From positions 992,001 through 1,056,000 of the forward strand of contig NZ_CP049838.1 in the NCBI RefSeq assembly GCF_013085465.1: DNA of 64,000 bases, given 5' to 3'. Below are positions 8,570 through 17,079 of this stretch, piece by piece. Under the pieces are notes generated by a model. That model was not told the DNA's origin and ran no database searches. It saw only the letters and a list, made by a program, of their open reading frames with translations. The position numbers were made by a program, and so were the translations under genes. The number at the start of each line of letters is the position of its first letter. Positions within the stretch are counted from its first letter, which is position 1. Origin of the DNA: Streptomyces asoensis. Lineage in GTDB: Bacteria; Actinomycetota; Actinomycetes; Streptomycetales; Streptomycetaceae.

Positions 8570-9579
8570 TCAGGGTGATGAGGGCGGGAGGTCGATGGCG
8601 AGTCCGGTCCCGGCGAGGAAGCCGTCGAGGACGTCAGGGCGGTACTGGAGGCGCTTGAGTCGGTTGCGCACGAGCGCGGCGAGTCGGTCGAGGGCGACGC
8701 CGGCGAGGTTCGCGAGGCTGTGTTTCACGTGGGCCCACAGGTACTCGACCGCGTTCAGCTCGGGTGCGTAGGCGGGCAGGGTGAACACCGTCAGCCAGCT
8801 GCGTGCGTCGATCAGGTCGCGCATCTTGTGGGAGATGTGGGTGTTCAGGCGGTCCCACACGAGCACGATCGGCGCGCCCTGACCAGTTGGTGCACGCCGT
8901 CGACGAGGGCGACGCAGTCGCGCTCGGACAAGCTGCGGCGCTCGACCTTGCGTCCGGTGTGGCGTCGCAGCCGGTGGCACAGCCGGGTCCGCGAGCCCGG
9001 ACGCATCGCGATCAGCCCGGCGACCGAGACCCGCCCGGAGCCGCGGCCGTTCACTTTCACGACCCGGGGTGATGCCGCGCCGTCCCCAGGTACGTCCGGT
9101 CGGCGGCCTGCGGGTGAACCCCACCTCGTCCTCGAAGCAGATCCAGCCGCCGCAGGCCGCCCGGGTGGTTCTACCTCCGCCCATGTCACCTCCTTCCAGG
9201 AGGTGACGGCCTCCTCGTCGCATTCCGCGGGCCTGCGGACCGGGACCTGCGGCGTGAACCCGATCCGGCGCATCAGCCTCGTCGCACCCAGGACGCTGTA
9301 GGAGACGTGAAACTTCCTGCCGATCAGCGTCACCACCCGCGCCCCAGTCCACACCTGGTCCTGGTCCCAGCCGTGCGCGGCCGGCCCCTGCTCCAGGTAG
9401 CCGGCCGGCTTCTCCCGACACTGCGGCGACAGCGTGCGGCGCTGCCCGCTCGCGCCCCGGGAGGCCAACGCCTCGGCCCCGCCTTCCCGCCAAGCCTGCT
9501 GCCACTGGTAGGCAGACTTCGAGCTGACCCGCAACTGGCGGGCGACCTCTGGCGGGACGACCCCTTCCGCATAGCGCAT
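8570..9579 (-). mobile_element. IS630-family transposase pseudogene
   Basis: Remains of an IS630/Tc1-mariner type transposase. From the 5' side: a helix-turn-helix part (VARQLRVSSKSAYQWQQAWR), the pre-catalytic 'GPAAHGWDQDQVWT', the first catalytic Asp in ICFEDEVGF, the second in LVWDRLNTHISHK, and the third (Glu) in 'ELNAVEYLWAHVKHSL'. These pieces are split over two frames by about three frameshifts between roughly 9150 and 8870. The 5' end also lacks the usual first ~25 residues, with a TGA just upstream. All catalytic residues remain recognisable, so inactivation appears recent. I could not define terminal repeats. Confidence 0.85.
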
Positions 9580-9924
9580 ACCAACGAAGTGCCGCGCAAA
9601 TCACCGTCAGTCAGCCGCACAACCCAGCCAACCACCTCGAAGCCGAAGTCAGTAACCCATTTTCTGTGCTCGTCTCCTCGGTGGGGTCGCCAGACGAAGC
9701 GACCAGATGCCCCCTGGCAGTGAGCTCGATGGCGCCGGTCGCCTCGCCGGAATCTTCCCCCCTTTTCCCGAGCGCGGCAAAACATTGTCGGCATCCAAGC
9801 GGCGCGCACGCCATAAGGCAGGCGGGCACCGGGAGCGCAATTGGCGATATACGGAACGACGGAATGCATGATGCGCCCTACGGTCAGCCGTCATGGATTC
9901 AGTCACAGGGCCATGGCTTGCCAA
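9580..9924. other. intergenic stretch between IS630 remnant and helicase gene
   Basis: About 345 bases. The minus strand carries a 72-codon open frame (9611-9829) with no recognised domain and no good ribosome binding site; it may be the tail of a gene interrupted by the IS630 element. A+T content is slightly higher than in neighbouring coding DNA towards the right end, consistent with a promoter for the helicase gene. Confidence 0.4.
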
Positions 9925-9940
9925 GTAAGTCAAGACTTAC
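9925..9940. promoter_or_regulatory. 16-bp inverted repeat in the helicase promoter region
   Basis: GTAAGTC AA GACTTAC is a perfect dyad with 7-bp arms and a 2-bp centre, 52 bp upstream of the helicase start. A TTGCCA (-35-like) lies just left at 9918-9923 and TTTAG just right, so the dyad would sit between promoter elements. It is probably an operator for a dedicated regulator. I do not recognise it as the rifamycin-associated element described upstream of helR-type genes. Confidence 0.6.
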
Positions 9941-9991
9941 CTTTAGGGAACTTTGACCGTATGGTGTGGCTCGAATCGAAGGAGCCTCCTG

Positions 9992-12073
9992 TTGTCGAAA
10001 ATGAATGATCCCGCTGTGCGTGCGGTTGAATCGGAGCGGGATTATGTGTCCTCCTTATATGAGTTGCTCACCGAGCGGCTTTCCGAGGCGCGAGTACACC
10101 GAGCGAGCGTACTGAAAGCCCCGGCGGAAAACGCCGGTGAGGCATACGAGAGAGAAATCGCCGCCGAGCGTCTGGCCAAGGAAATCGGCCGGCTGGAGGG
10201 TGCCGAAAAGGGGCTGGTCTTCGGGCGCATCGACCGGACGGATGGCACGGCCCTGCGCATCGGGCGGATCGGACTGCATACGGAGGAGGACGACCTGCCT
10301 CTGCTCGTGGACTGGCGCGCGAACGCGGCGCGGCCCTTCTACGAGGCGACACCGGTCCACCCGATGGACCTGCGGCGGCGCCGGCACCTGCGCCTCGAGG
10401 AGCGCACGGTCATCTCGGTGAGCGACGAACTGCTGGACGGGACCGCCCCGACCGACGAGGACGTCGTGGGGGACGGCCCGTTGACCGAGGCTTTGTCGGC
10501 ACGGCGTACGGGCAGGATGCACGCGGCCGTCGCGACGCTCCAGGCCGAGCAGGACGAGATCGTCCGCTCCGCCCACCGCGGGGTGACCGTGGTGCAGGGC
10601 GGGCCCGGCACCGGCAAGACGGTGGTCGCCCTGCACCGGGCGGCCTATGTCCTGTACGCGTTCCCGCGCGCCGCGGAGGAGGGCGTCCTGGTGGTGGGCC
10701 CGAACGCCCGGTTCCTCGACTACATCTCCCAGGTCCTTCCCTCACTCGGAGAGAACGACGTCGTTCTGGCGACCTGCCGGGAACTGGCCGGAGTGTCCAC
10801 GGACACGGTGGACCCGTTCGATACGGCACGCCTCAAGGGCAGCTCCGACCTCGCCGACGCCTTGGCCGGCCTGCTGCGCGTCCACCAAGCCCCCGCCGGT
10901 GACTTCACCGTGCGGGTCGGACGGGAACTGGTTCACCTGTCCGGCGAGGAAGTCGCCACGGCACGCGACGCCGCCGTGGCAGCCGCACCGGGGCACAACC
11001 CCGCGCGCCAGGTGTTCAGGGAGCTCTTGGTCGACGCCGTCACCGACGCGATACAACGGGACATGGGCGACCTCCTGGAGCAGATCGACGCCGATGCCGA
11101 AAGGATGACGGGCATCAACCTCGACCGGTTCACGGGAGCCGCCCAGCGCCGTGCCGAAGGTGCGGCCGACTCGGGTCCGGTCCACGAGCTGGACCTGGAC
11201 GCCATCCGAGCCGATCTCCTCGACGACGCCGGCGTCGACCGAGCGGTCGAGGTGTTGTGGCCGCGGCTGGTACCCGGTGACCTCGTGAAGGCGCTCCTGA
11301 CGAACGCCGACGCTCTCGCCGAGCACCTGCCCCGCCTGACCGCGCAGGAGCGGTCCCTTCTCCTGCGCGGTCCGGACGACCCGTGGACCGATGCCGATGT
11401 GCCGTTGCTGGACGAGGCGGCGAGCCTGGTCCACGGCTCCCCCGAGCGGACGTACGGGCACGTCGTCGTCGACGAGGCGCAGGAACTGACCGCCATGCAG
11501 TGGCGGATGATCGTCCGCCGCTGCCCGGCAAGGGCGATGACGCTGGTGGGTGACTTCGCCCAGGCAGGCCCGGTCACGACAGCATGCGACTGGAAGGAAG
11601 CACTGAGCCCTAACGTCGGACCGCGGTTCAAACTGCACCACCTGACCGTCAGCTACCGCACCACGCAGGAGATCCTGGAGAGCGTCCGGGACCTGCTCAC
11701 GCGGATCGCTCCGGACCAGAAGCCCACACGGTCACTGCGAAGCGGTGAGAGCCCTCGCACCGTGACCACATCTCCGGACGGGTTGGTCACCGCCGTCGTT
11801 CAGGAACTCCGCGCCCAGAGCACCGCGCAGCCGGGCGAGCTGCTGGGAGTGATCTGCGCGGACACCAGGGTGCGCGAGCTGACGGCCCAGGGCATCGCTC
11901 ACCACGCACGCGTCGTGCCGGCGTCCGAAGCACGCGGCCTGGAATTCGACGGGGTGGTCGTCATGAACCCCGAGGAAATCATCACGGCCCGCCCCGGTGG
12001 GGAAAGGGACTTGTACGTAGCCCTGACCCGGGCCACCAAGCGCCTCTGCACAGTCACCGTCCAGCCCGCCTGA
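9992..12073 (+). CDS. HelD/HelR-like RNA polymerase-associated SF1 helicase
   Basis: A 693-residue UvrD-like superfamily 1 ATPase of the HelD group, which binds RNA polymerase and clears stalled or drug-bound complexes; the HelR branch in Streptomyces protects against rifamycins. An N-terminal coiled-coil arm (residues 5-65) precedes Walker A GGPGTGKTVVALHRAAY near residue 202, Walker B VVVDEAQEL near 490, 'VGDFAQAG' and the closing 'YVALTRATKRL'. A TTG start at 9992 is chosen because GAAGGAG at 9978-9984 is 7 bp away; an in-frame ATG at 10001 is too distant. It is a single-gene unit with its own terminator. Confidence 0.85.
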   Translation: MSKMNDPAVRAVESERDYVSSLYELLTERLSEARVHRASVLKAPAENAGEAYEREIAAERLAKEIGRLEGAEKGLVFGRIDRTDGTALRIGRIGLHTEEDDLPLLVDWRANAARPFYEATPVHPMDLRRRRHLRLEERTVISVSDELLDGTAPTDEDVVGDGPLTEALSARRTGRMHAAVATLQAEQDEIVRSAHRGVTVVQGGPGTGKTVVALHRAAYVLYAFPRAAEEGVLVVGPNARFLDYISQVLPSLGENDVVLATCRELAGVSTDTVDPFDTARLKGSSDLADALAGLLRVHQAPAGDFTVRVGRELVHLSGEEVATARDAAVAAAPGHNPARQVFRELLVDAVTDAIQRDMGDLLEQIDADAERMTGINLDRFTGAAQRRAEGAADSGPVHELDLDAIRADLLDDAGVDRAVEVLWPRLVPGDLVKALLTNADALAEHLPRLTAQERSLLLRGPDDPWTDADVPLLDEAASLVHGSPERTYGHVVVDEAQELTAMQWRMIVRRCPARAMTLVGDFAQAGPVTTACDWKEALSPNVGPRFKLHHLTVSYRTTQEILESVRDLLTRIAPDQKPTRSLRSGESPRTVTTSPDGLVTAVVQELRAQSTAQPGELLGVICADTRVRELTAQGIAHHARVVPASEARGLEFDGVVVMNPEEIITARPGGERDLYVALTRATKRLCTVTVQPA

Positions 12074-12080
12074 CGACTTG

Positions 12081-12105
12081 GCGCCCGCGTCGTCGCCGCG
12101 GGCGC
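12081..12105 (+). terminator. hairpin after helicase gene
   Basis: Perfect 9-bp arms GCGCCCGCG and CGCGGGCGC around a 7-base loop, starting 8 bp after the helicase stop codon. There is no U tract, as is common for Streptomyces terminators. Confidence 0.6.
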
Positions 12106-12185
12106 ACGCGGCGCGGTACAGACACCGGCCGGCGCGCAGGGCTGCTCGCCGCCTCACCGGATCCTTGGCCCACCACCGAGATCAC

Positions 12186-12205
12186 CTGCTGATCGTAATA
12201 TTACG
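12186..12205. promoter_or_regulatory. TetR-type operator, site A
   Basis: CTGCTGATCGTAAT (12186-12199) matches the right half of a 14-bp site shared by five promoters here (ATTrCGATCGyAAT type). It overlaps a perfect 12-bp palindrome CGTAATATTACG at 12194-12205. It lies 72-86 bp before the start of the first tetR gene, suggesting autoregulation. Confidence 0.6.
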
Positions 12206-12271
12206 TATGTCAGGCCATGGATTAGTCTGGAGTGCGAGGCAACGGCCTTACGGAGCGAATGGAGGAAGCTC

Positions 12272-12844
12272 GTGGTGCGTTACGCCAAGGAGCACAAGCA
12301 GGTGACGCGGCAGCGCATCATCGAGAAAGCCGGCCAGCGATTCAAGCAGGACGGCATCGACGGCTCGGGCGTCTCCGTGCTGATGTCGGATGCAGGGCTC
12401 ACCAACGGAGCCTTCTACGCCCACTTCGCATCCAAGGACGATCTCGTCGCCCATGTCGTGGCCGCCGAACTGCGCACGCAGGTCGCGAAGTACGACACCC
12501 TCCGGCCCGGCCGCCCGGGACTCGAGGACCTTGTTCGCGAGTACCTGTCTCCCGAGCATCGGGACCACCCCGGCCTCGGATGCCCCTCCGCCGCCCTGCT
12601 CGACGAGATCGGCCGCTGCGAGGACGGGACCAGGCAGGCCTACAGCGACGGCGCGCGGGCCATCCTGGAGGAGATCTCCGCCCGCCTGACACCCGAGGAC
12701 CCGCGGTCCGCTCAGGCCAAGGCCATCGGGCTGTTCACCATGCTGGTGGGGACGATGCAGCTGTCCCGCGCCCTGTCCGACCAGAAGCGCGCCGATGAGG
12801 TCCTTGAGCTGGGGATCGAGAACGCTCTCGCGTTCATGGGGTGA
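12272..12844 (+). CDS. TetR-family regulator 1
   Basis: A 190-residue TetR/AcrR repressor. The helix-turn-helix is in residues about 9-60, with the signature 'LMSDAGLTNGAFYAHFASKDDL'. The C-terminal ligand domain contains 'GCPSAALLDEIGRC', as in the YxaF/LmrA-like group. A GTG start at 12272 follows GGAGGAAG. It is strongly similar, residue by residue, to the regulator at 15912-16514, so the two are paralogs that probably recognise the same operator. It converges with the alpha/beta hydrolase on the other strand. The effector is unknown. Confidence 0.9.
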   Translation: MVRYAKEHKQVTRQRIIEKAGQRFKQDGIDGSGVSVLMSDAGLTNGAFYAHFASKDDLVAHVVAAELRTQVAKYDTLRPGRPGLEDLVREYLSPEHRDHPGLGCPSAALLDEIGRCEDGTRQAYSDGARAILEEISARLTPEDPRSAQAKAIGLFTMLVGTMQLSRALSDQKRADEVLELGIENALAFMG

Positions 12845-12898
12845 GACGGAAGGCGAGGTCGCATCAGTGAACGGGTACCTCGAACCGCTCACCCAAAA

Positions 12899-12920
12899 GG
12901 CGCCACGGCCCTGAGGCGCC
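12899..12920. terminator. possible bidirectional hairpin between tetR 1 and hydrolase 1
   Basis: GGCGCC, 10 bases, GGCGCC sits in the 112-bp gap between two convergent genes, next to an AAAA run. It is a weak stem, listed because both genes need a terminator here. Confidence 0.3.
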
Positions 12921-12956
12921 ACCCTCGGCCCAGACTACGACCGCACCACACGCCTT

Positions 12957-13823
12957 TTACCGCTCGAGGAATTCGAGAGCCGTCTCCACGAACTGCCCGT
13001 GGAACTGGAAGATGCCGCCATGGCCGGCGTCGGGGTAGAGGACCAACTCGCCGTTCGGCACTCGCCGCGCCAGGTCGACCGAGTTCCGGGTCGGAACCAT
13101 CCTGTCGCTCTCGCCGTTTGCGACGAGCACCGGCTGGTGGATGACCGAGAGGTCGTGGGGCCGCTCCAGCCCCCAACGGTGAATGGCCTTGAGCTGAGCG
13201 CCGTACGACGTGAGAGAGATCGCCTTGTCCCTGCCTTGGGTGCGCTCCTTCAGGCGGGCCAGGAACGCCTTCCCGGCCCGACGCCCATTGGCGGTACGGG
13301 TGAAGAAGAGGAACTGCTTCGGGTCCTGAAAGGTGAGCAGCCCCCGAACGGTGTCGAGATGGGACAACCGGGTCACGTCCTTGATGCCCTCGCCCCCCGC
13401 CGGACCGGTACCCGTGAGGATCAGCTTGCGGACGAGGTCCGGATCGGTCTGCGCGATCACCTGGGCGATCATGCCGCCCATCGAGAAGCCGTGGAGATCG
13501 ACGTACTCGAGCCCGAGCGCCCGGATGAACGTGACGGCGTCCTTCGCCATCGCCTGGACGGTGCGCGGCGTCGAACCGCTGGAAGCACCGACACCCCTGT
13601 TGTCGAAGGTGACGACATGACGCTTGGCGGCGATGCCGTCGACGACCCGGGGGTCCCAGTTGTCGAGAACCGCGGCGAGGTGGGTGAGGAAGACCACCGG
13701 GACGCCGGACCGGGGACCGAGCTCGCGGTAGGCGAAGGTCACCCCGTCGGCGGTGATGGTGCGGGTCGGTGCGTTCTTGTACGACGTCACGACGTCGCCT
13801 CGTACTTCCTGTGAGTCATTCAC
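12957..13823 (-). CDS. alpha/beta hydrolase 1
   Basis: A 288-residue alpha/beta hydrolase. It has a nucleophile elbow GFSMGG (Ser, about residue 112), an Asp in 'ANGESDRMVP' and a His in 'PDAGHGG', forming a full catalytic triad. The oxyanion region is 'FLTHLAAVLDNWDPR'. It resembles haloperoxidase or ester hydrolase types with broad substrates. The GTG start (13821-13823) gives MNDSQEVRGD and fits the family length; upstream in-frame codons are low-complexity. It is paralogous in organisation to the hydrolase at 14581-15432 and lies downstream of a shared TetR-type operator at 13960-13973. Confidence 0.87.
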   Translation of the reverse strand: MNDSQEVRGDVVTSYKNAPTRTITADGVTFAYRELGPRSGVPVVFLTHLAAVLDNWDPRVVDGIAAKRHVVTFDNRGVGASSGSTPRTVQAMAKDAVTFIRALGLEYVDLHGFSMGGMIAQVIAQTDPDLVRKLILTGTGPAGGEGIKDVTRLSHLDTVRGLLTFQDPKQFLFFTRTANGRRAGKAFLARLKERTQGRDKAISLTSYGAQLKAIHRWGLERPHDLSVIHQPVLVANGESDRMVPTRNSVDLARRVPNGELVLYPDAGHGGIFQFHGQFVETALEFLER

Positions 13824-14486
13824 GGTCGTGCCCTTCGGCGCGGGGGTGTTCCCCTGGCGTCTCCCGGCTGCGGATGCAGTCTGCGGGGGTCGACGGTCAA
13901 AGGCCGCGGACATCGGAACCCTGAGCGGTCGAGCCTCTCAGCATCACGTCGACCATTGAAGTATGACCGTAATTCTATTAGACCGCAAGCCTGCGAGTTC
14001 CAGAGATGACGTCTTCGTCGGAGTCGACTCTTCAGGAACCTTCACGACCGCTCGATGTCCGGGCGCACCGTGCCCGACCTGTCGCGCCAGACCTCGGTGC
14101 ATGACGGCACCAAACATGAGCGAAGGGTGCGTGGGCGACCCGCCTCGAGGCGTCGAGATCCCAGAGGAATCCGGCGCCCTCGGGACAGCGACGTATCGGA
14201 GGGCGAAGAAGGAAGGCCCTGGCGGAAGCAGACCGTCGCGCACGCCACGGGCGATGGGGGCGGGCCCGTTGGCGCGCTCCCCGCGCTATGCCGTCGGCGA
14301 CGATACGGCGGAGCACCGACACGGCCGGCCGCCGGTTCGGGAGACCACGTCGGCGGCCCGGCGCTCATTTCGTACGCGGGCCGAACAGGCCAGTCAGGTC
14401 GGGGGTCGGACATCTCCGCGAGGTCCCGGCGGGGACACGGAGTCGGCCACCAGGTCCCGTGGCGGTGACGTTCGCCCATCGCGCGA
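13824..14486. other. long leader / intergenic region of hydrolase 1
   Basis: No gene recognised. It holds the hydrolase 1 promoter with operator site B near its centre-left. Open frames are Arg/Pro/Gly-rich without ribosome binding sites or motifs. The right end has two strong hairpins that end the neighbouring hydrolase 2 transcript. Confidence 0.5.
13960..13973. promoter_or_regulatory. TetR-type operator, site B
   Basis: AGTATGACCGTAAT, close to site D (AGTACGATCGCAAT), lies 137 bp upstream of hydrolase 1 in a locally A+T-rich patch (AATTCTATTAG follows). This suggests control of the hydrolase by one or both TetR paralogs. Confidence 0.6.
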
Positions 14487-14517
14487 GCGCCGCCTCACAC
14501 AAGCCGTGAGGCGGCGC
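14487..14517. terminator. hairpin terminator (distal) of hydrolase 2
   Basis: Perfect 12-bp arms GCGCCGCCTCAC and GTGAGGCGGCGC with loop ACAAGCC. It is the second of two strong stems downstream of hydrolase 2. Confidence 0.6.
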
Positions 14518-14530
14518 CGCCACGATGCCT

Positions 14531-14574
14531 CGGCCCCGCCGCCGCCCCGCGTTGCGGGGGCGGCGGCGGGGCCG
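14531..14574 (-). terminator. hairpin terminator of hydrolase 2
   Basis: A near-perfect 20-bp G+C-only stem (CGGCCCCGCCGCCGCC pairing with GGCGGCGGCGGGGCCG, one bulged G, loop GTT) starts 7 bp after the hydrolase 2 stop codon on the minus strand. Confidence 0.75.
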
Positions 14575-14580
14575 GTGCGG

Positions 14581-15432
14581 TCAGGCGGCGAGGAAGTCGG
14601 CCACCTGCCTGGTGAAGGCCTTGGCGTACTGGAACAGGAACGCGTGGCCGGCACCGGTGTAGAGCACGAGAGTGGCGTTGTCGAGGTGCTGGACCGCGAC
14701 ATAGGAGTTGTGGGCGGGGATCATCACGTCGTGCAGGCCGTTGGCGTAGAGGACGGGCTGCTTGATCGCCTCCAGTTCCGCCACCACCTCGTCGAAGGGC
14801 GCCGCCAGAAGGGTGGCCGCCGCGGTGAGCATGCCCTGGGCCGCCGCCTCGGAGACCGCGGGGCCGCCTGCGGCGAGCCGGGTCGCGACGTGGTCGAAGT
14901 GCTCGCGCCCGGAGGCGCGGGCCGTCTCCGTCTCGGGGTAGAACAGGTAGAGCATGTCCTCCAGGTCGGCATCGGGCTTGGCCATGATGCCCAGGACCTT
15001 CTCACTGAAGGGCGGAGCGTCGGGCACCCAGCCGGCCGGGCCGCTGCCCGCCACGACGACCTTGCGCACCAGCTCGGGGCGCCGCACGGCCACCCGCTGG
15101 GCCACGATGCCACCCAGGGACCAGCCGAGCAGGTCGGCCTGCGAGAGGCCGAGTGCGTCGATGAACTCGATGGCGCCCTGGGCGAATCCCTCGAGGGAGT
15201 CACGCGGCTCGCCGTCGGTGTAGCCGACGCCGACGTTGTCGAACACGATCACGTCGTGGTCGGCGGCCAGGTAGTCCAGGAACTCCGGGTCCCACCAGTC
15301 GATGGTGCCGCGGAAGCGGTTCAGCAGGACCAGCGGGACACCGCCCTGCGGACCCATCCGCCGGTAGGTGAACCGCGCGGAGGGGCCCTCGACGATGAGG
15401 TCCTCGGCCTTGTCTGCCAGATAGGTGCTCAT
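14581..15432 (-). CDS. alpha/beta hydrolase 2
   Basis: A 283-residue alpha/beta hydrolase beginning MSTYLADKAEDLIVEGP, with AGGAAAAGGA upstream. The nucleophile elbow is GWSLGG (Ser about residue 102), the Asp lies in 'ANGLHDVMIP' and the His in 'TGAGHAFLFQ'. The segment 'LLNRFRGTIDWWDPE' aligns with 'FLTHLAAVLDNWDPR' of hydrolase 1, supporting a common origin. Such enzymes are often detoxifying lactonases or esterases, and a TetR repressor plus hydrolase pair fits an inducible response to a small lipophilic compound. The promoter region carries operator site C. Confidence 0.88.
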   Translation of the reverse strand: MSTYLADKAEDLIVEGPSARFTYRRMGPQGGVPLVLLNRFRGTIDWWDPEFLDYLAADHDVIVFDNVGVGYTDGEPRDSLEGFAQGAIEFIDALGLSQADLLGWSLGGIVAQRVAVRRPELVRKVVVAGSGPAGWVPDAPPFSEKVLGIMAKPDADLEDMLYLFYPETETARASGREHFDHVATRLAAGGPAVSEAAAQGMLTAAATLLAAPFDEVVAELEAIKQPVLYANGLHDVMIPAHNSYVAVQHLDNATLVLYTGAGHAFLFQYAKAFTRQVADFLAA

Positions 15433-15670
15433 GATGTCCTTTTCCTCTTGACGGGTGCGCGTGACATCTCGCGGGTCTGCTCGCGCGGCACACCGCAGAC
15501 GTGCCGGAACGGCGGGACGGAGTTCTCTTCGCCGGCGCCCGATGCACTGCACCGGCACTGTCGACCAGGTCACACAGCGGCGGGTGCCGACCCATGCCTG
15601 CCGGCTCGTTCCGATCACCCCGGCATCCGCCTCGCCGAGCACTGAGGCGGCGCTGGCCGGGGGCAATTGA

Positions 15671-15684
15671 ATTACATTCATAAT
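15671..15684. promoter_or_regulatory. TetR-type operator, site C
   Basis: ATTACATTCATAAT keeps the outer ATTAC and ATAAT half-sites of the shared 14-bp motif. It lies in an unusually A+T-rich patch 240 bp upstream of hydrolase 2. Confidence 0.5.
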
Positions 15685-15835
15685 ACTATGCACGGAGACG
15701 ATGGACCGCAAGCGAGCCCTCACAGCCGGCCGCACTCCGCGACGCGCAATGAACCCCCGAGCGAGGGGACACGGCGCCACCCGGCACGGCGCCTCGCCGC
15801 CGAACGGGCAGCCGTCGGTGCCTCGAATCTATTAA

Positions 15836-15849
15836 AGTACGATCGCAAT
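15836..15849. promoter_or_regulatory. TetR-type operator, site D
   Basis: AGTACGATCGCAAT, a near-palindrome centred on CGATCG, lies 62 bp before the chosen start of the second tetR gene. It sits in an A+T-rich patch that probably contains its promoter. Confidence 0.62.
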
Positions 15850-15911
15850 ACAATATGACGAGGGCGCCCGGCAAGAGCAAGCAGCCCCTCCGACGAGCAA
15901 AGGAGCGCGCG

Positions 15912-16514
15912 GTGCGCTACGGGAAAGAGCACAAGCAGGCGACCCGGCAGCGGATCATCGAGGCGGCCGGACGCCGGTTCAAGCGGGACGGCATCGACGG
16001 CTCGGGCATCTCAACCCTCATGACGGACGCGGGGCTGACCAACGGCGCCTTCTACACCCACTTCACATCCAAGGACGACCTCGTCGCCACCGCAATCGCC
16101 GACCAATTGCAGGCGCAGAACGCGAGCATCGTCGCGCAGGCGGCACCCGGCCGCGCAGGACTTGAGCAGATCGTGCGCCGGTATCTGTCCGCCCAGCATC
16201 GCGACAGCTCCGACGACGGCTGCCCCTCCGCCGCCCTGCTCGACGAAATCCGGCGCTGCACAGACCCGACCAAGCAGGCTTACACCGACGGCGTACTGAT
16301 GGTCATCGACGGCATCGCCGCCCGCCTGACACCCGACGATCCCCTCTCGGTCCGCACCAAGGCGCTCGGCGCCTACGCCATGATGGCCGGGACACTCCAG
16401 CTCTCCCGAGCCCTCACCGACCGGCAGCTTGCCGACGAACTGCTCGAACAGGGCATCCACAACGCCTTCGCCCTGCTGGGCGTGGAACACGGGCACTCCG
16501 GACCCGCGATGTGA
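15912..16514 (+). CDS. TetR-family regulator 2
   Basis: A 200-residue TetR regulator paralogous to the one at 12272. It shares 'VRYxKEHKQxTRQRIIE' at the start, 'DAGLTNGAFYTHFTSKDDL' in the helix-turn-helix and 'GCPSAALLDEIRRC' in the ligand domain. The GTG at 15912 is preferred because AAAGGAG precedes it and it matches the paralog's start. An ATG at 15855 would add 19 basic residues and place the start almost on operator D. It is followed by operator E and a truncated oxidoreductase in the same direction. Confidence 0.88.
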   Translation: MRYGKEHKQATRQRIIEAAGRRFKRDGIDGSGISTLMTDAGLTNGAFYTHFTSKDDLVATAIADQLQAQNASIVAQAAPGRAGLEQIVRRYLSAQHRDSSDDGCPSAALLDEIRRCTDPTKQAYTDGVLMVIDGIAARLTPDDPLSVRTKALGAYAMMAGTLQLSRALTDRQLADELLEQGIHNAFALLGVEHGHSGPAM

Positions 16515-16556
16515 CACACCCGCACCCCCTTGCGGTCCACCGACCCGGCACATGAC

Positions 16557-16570
16557 ATTACGATCATAAT
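16557..16570. promoter_or_regulatory. TetR-type operator, site E
   Basis: ATTACGATCATAAT is the most symmetrical copy of the shared site (12 of 14 positions dyad-symmetric around GATC). It lies 43 bp after tetR 2 and about 107 bp before the truncated oxidoreductase, so the oxidoreductase belonged to the same regulon. Confidence 0.65.
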
Positions 16571-16677
16571 CTCAAAGGTTGCGACGTCCGGCCGACACCC
16601 AGGGAAGCCCTGGATGCCCAGGAATCCCGCGATGCACATCACCCCCGTCCACTTGCGGACGAGACACGGAGACGACG

Positions 16678-17079
16678 ATGAGGGCCTTCACGGTAGAGCA
16701 CTACGGCGACAAGGCCGGCGTGCGGGCCGGTGAGGTGCCGGACCCGGAGGTGGGCGCGGACGACGTGCTGGTCCGGATCCATGCCGCGAGCGTCAACCCG
16801 CTCGACCGCATGATCCGGGACGGGGAGCTGAAGGCGATCCTGCCGTACCGGCTCCCGGTCGTCCTGGGCAACGACCTCGCCGGAATCGTGGTCGAAGTAG
16901 GCGCGGCCGTCACGCGCTTCGCGGTGGGCGACGAGGTCTTCGCGCGGCCCGACAAGGACCGGATCGGCACCTTCGCCGAACTCATCGCGGTGCACCAGCG
17001 CCGCCCAAGGTCGTCCTGCACCGCGGCCGGCGACGACATCGGTTCCCATGAACACGCAGTTGCGAGCTTCCAGCGATGA
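16678..17079 (+). pseudogene. truncated NADPH:quinone oxidoreductase-like MDR protein
   Basis: The frame begins MRAFTVEHYGDKAGV and follows the zinc-independent medium-chain dehydrogenase/quinone oxidoreductase family up to 'GTFAELIAVHQ' (residue 107, about 16998). The motifs 'ASVNPLDRMIRDG' and 'LPVVLGNDLAGIVVEVG' are intact. It then runs into unrelated sequence and stops after 133 codons, whereas the family is about 310-330 residues with a Rossmann domain that is missing here. The sequence beyond the break belongs to a P-type ATPase on the other strand, so a rearrangement cut both genes. Confidence 0.8.

Noticed and set aside
9611..9829. 72-codon minus-strand frame between the IS630 remnant and the helicase
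   Set aside because: No ribosome binding site, no domain and a composition like intergenic DNA; mentioned only as part of the intergenic stretch.
9925..9940. Reading the dyad upstream of the helicase as a rifamycin-associated element
   Set aside because: I cannot match it to the described element from memory, and its A+T-rich arms differ from the G+C-rich element I recall, so it is reported only as an unnamed operator.
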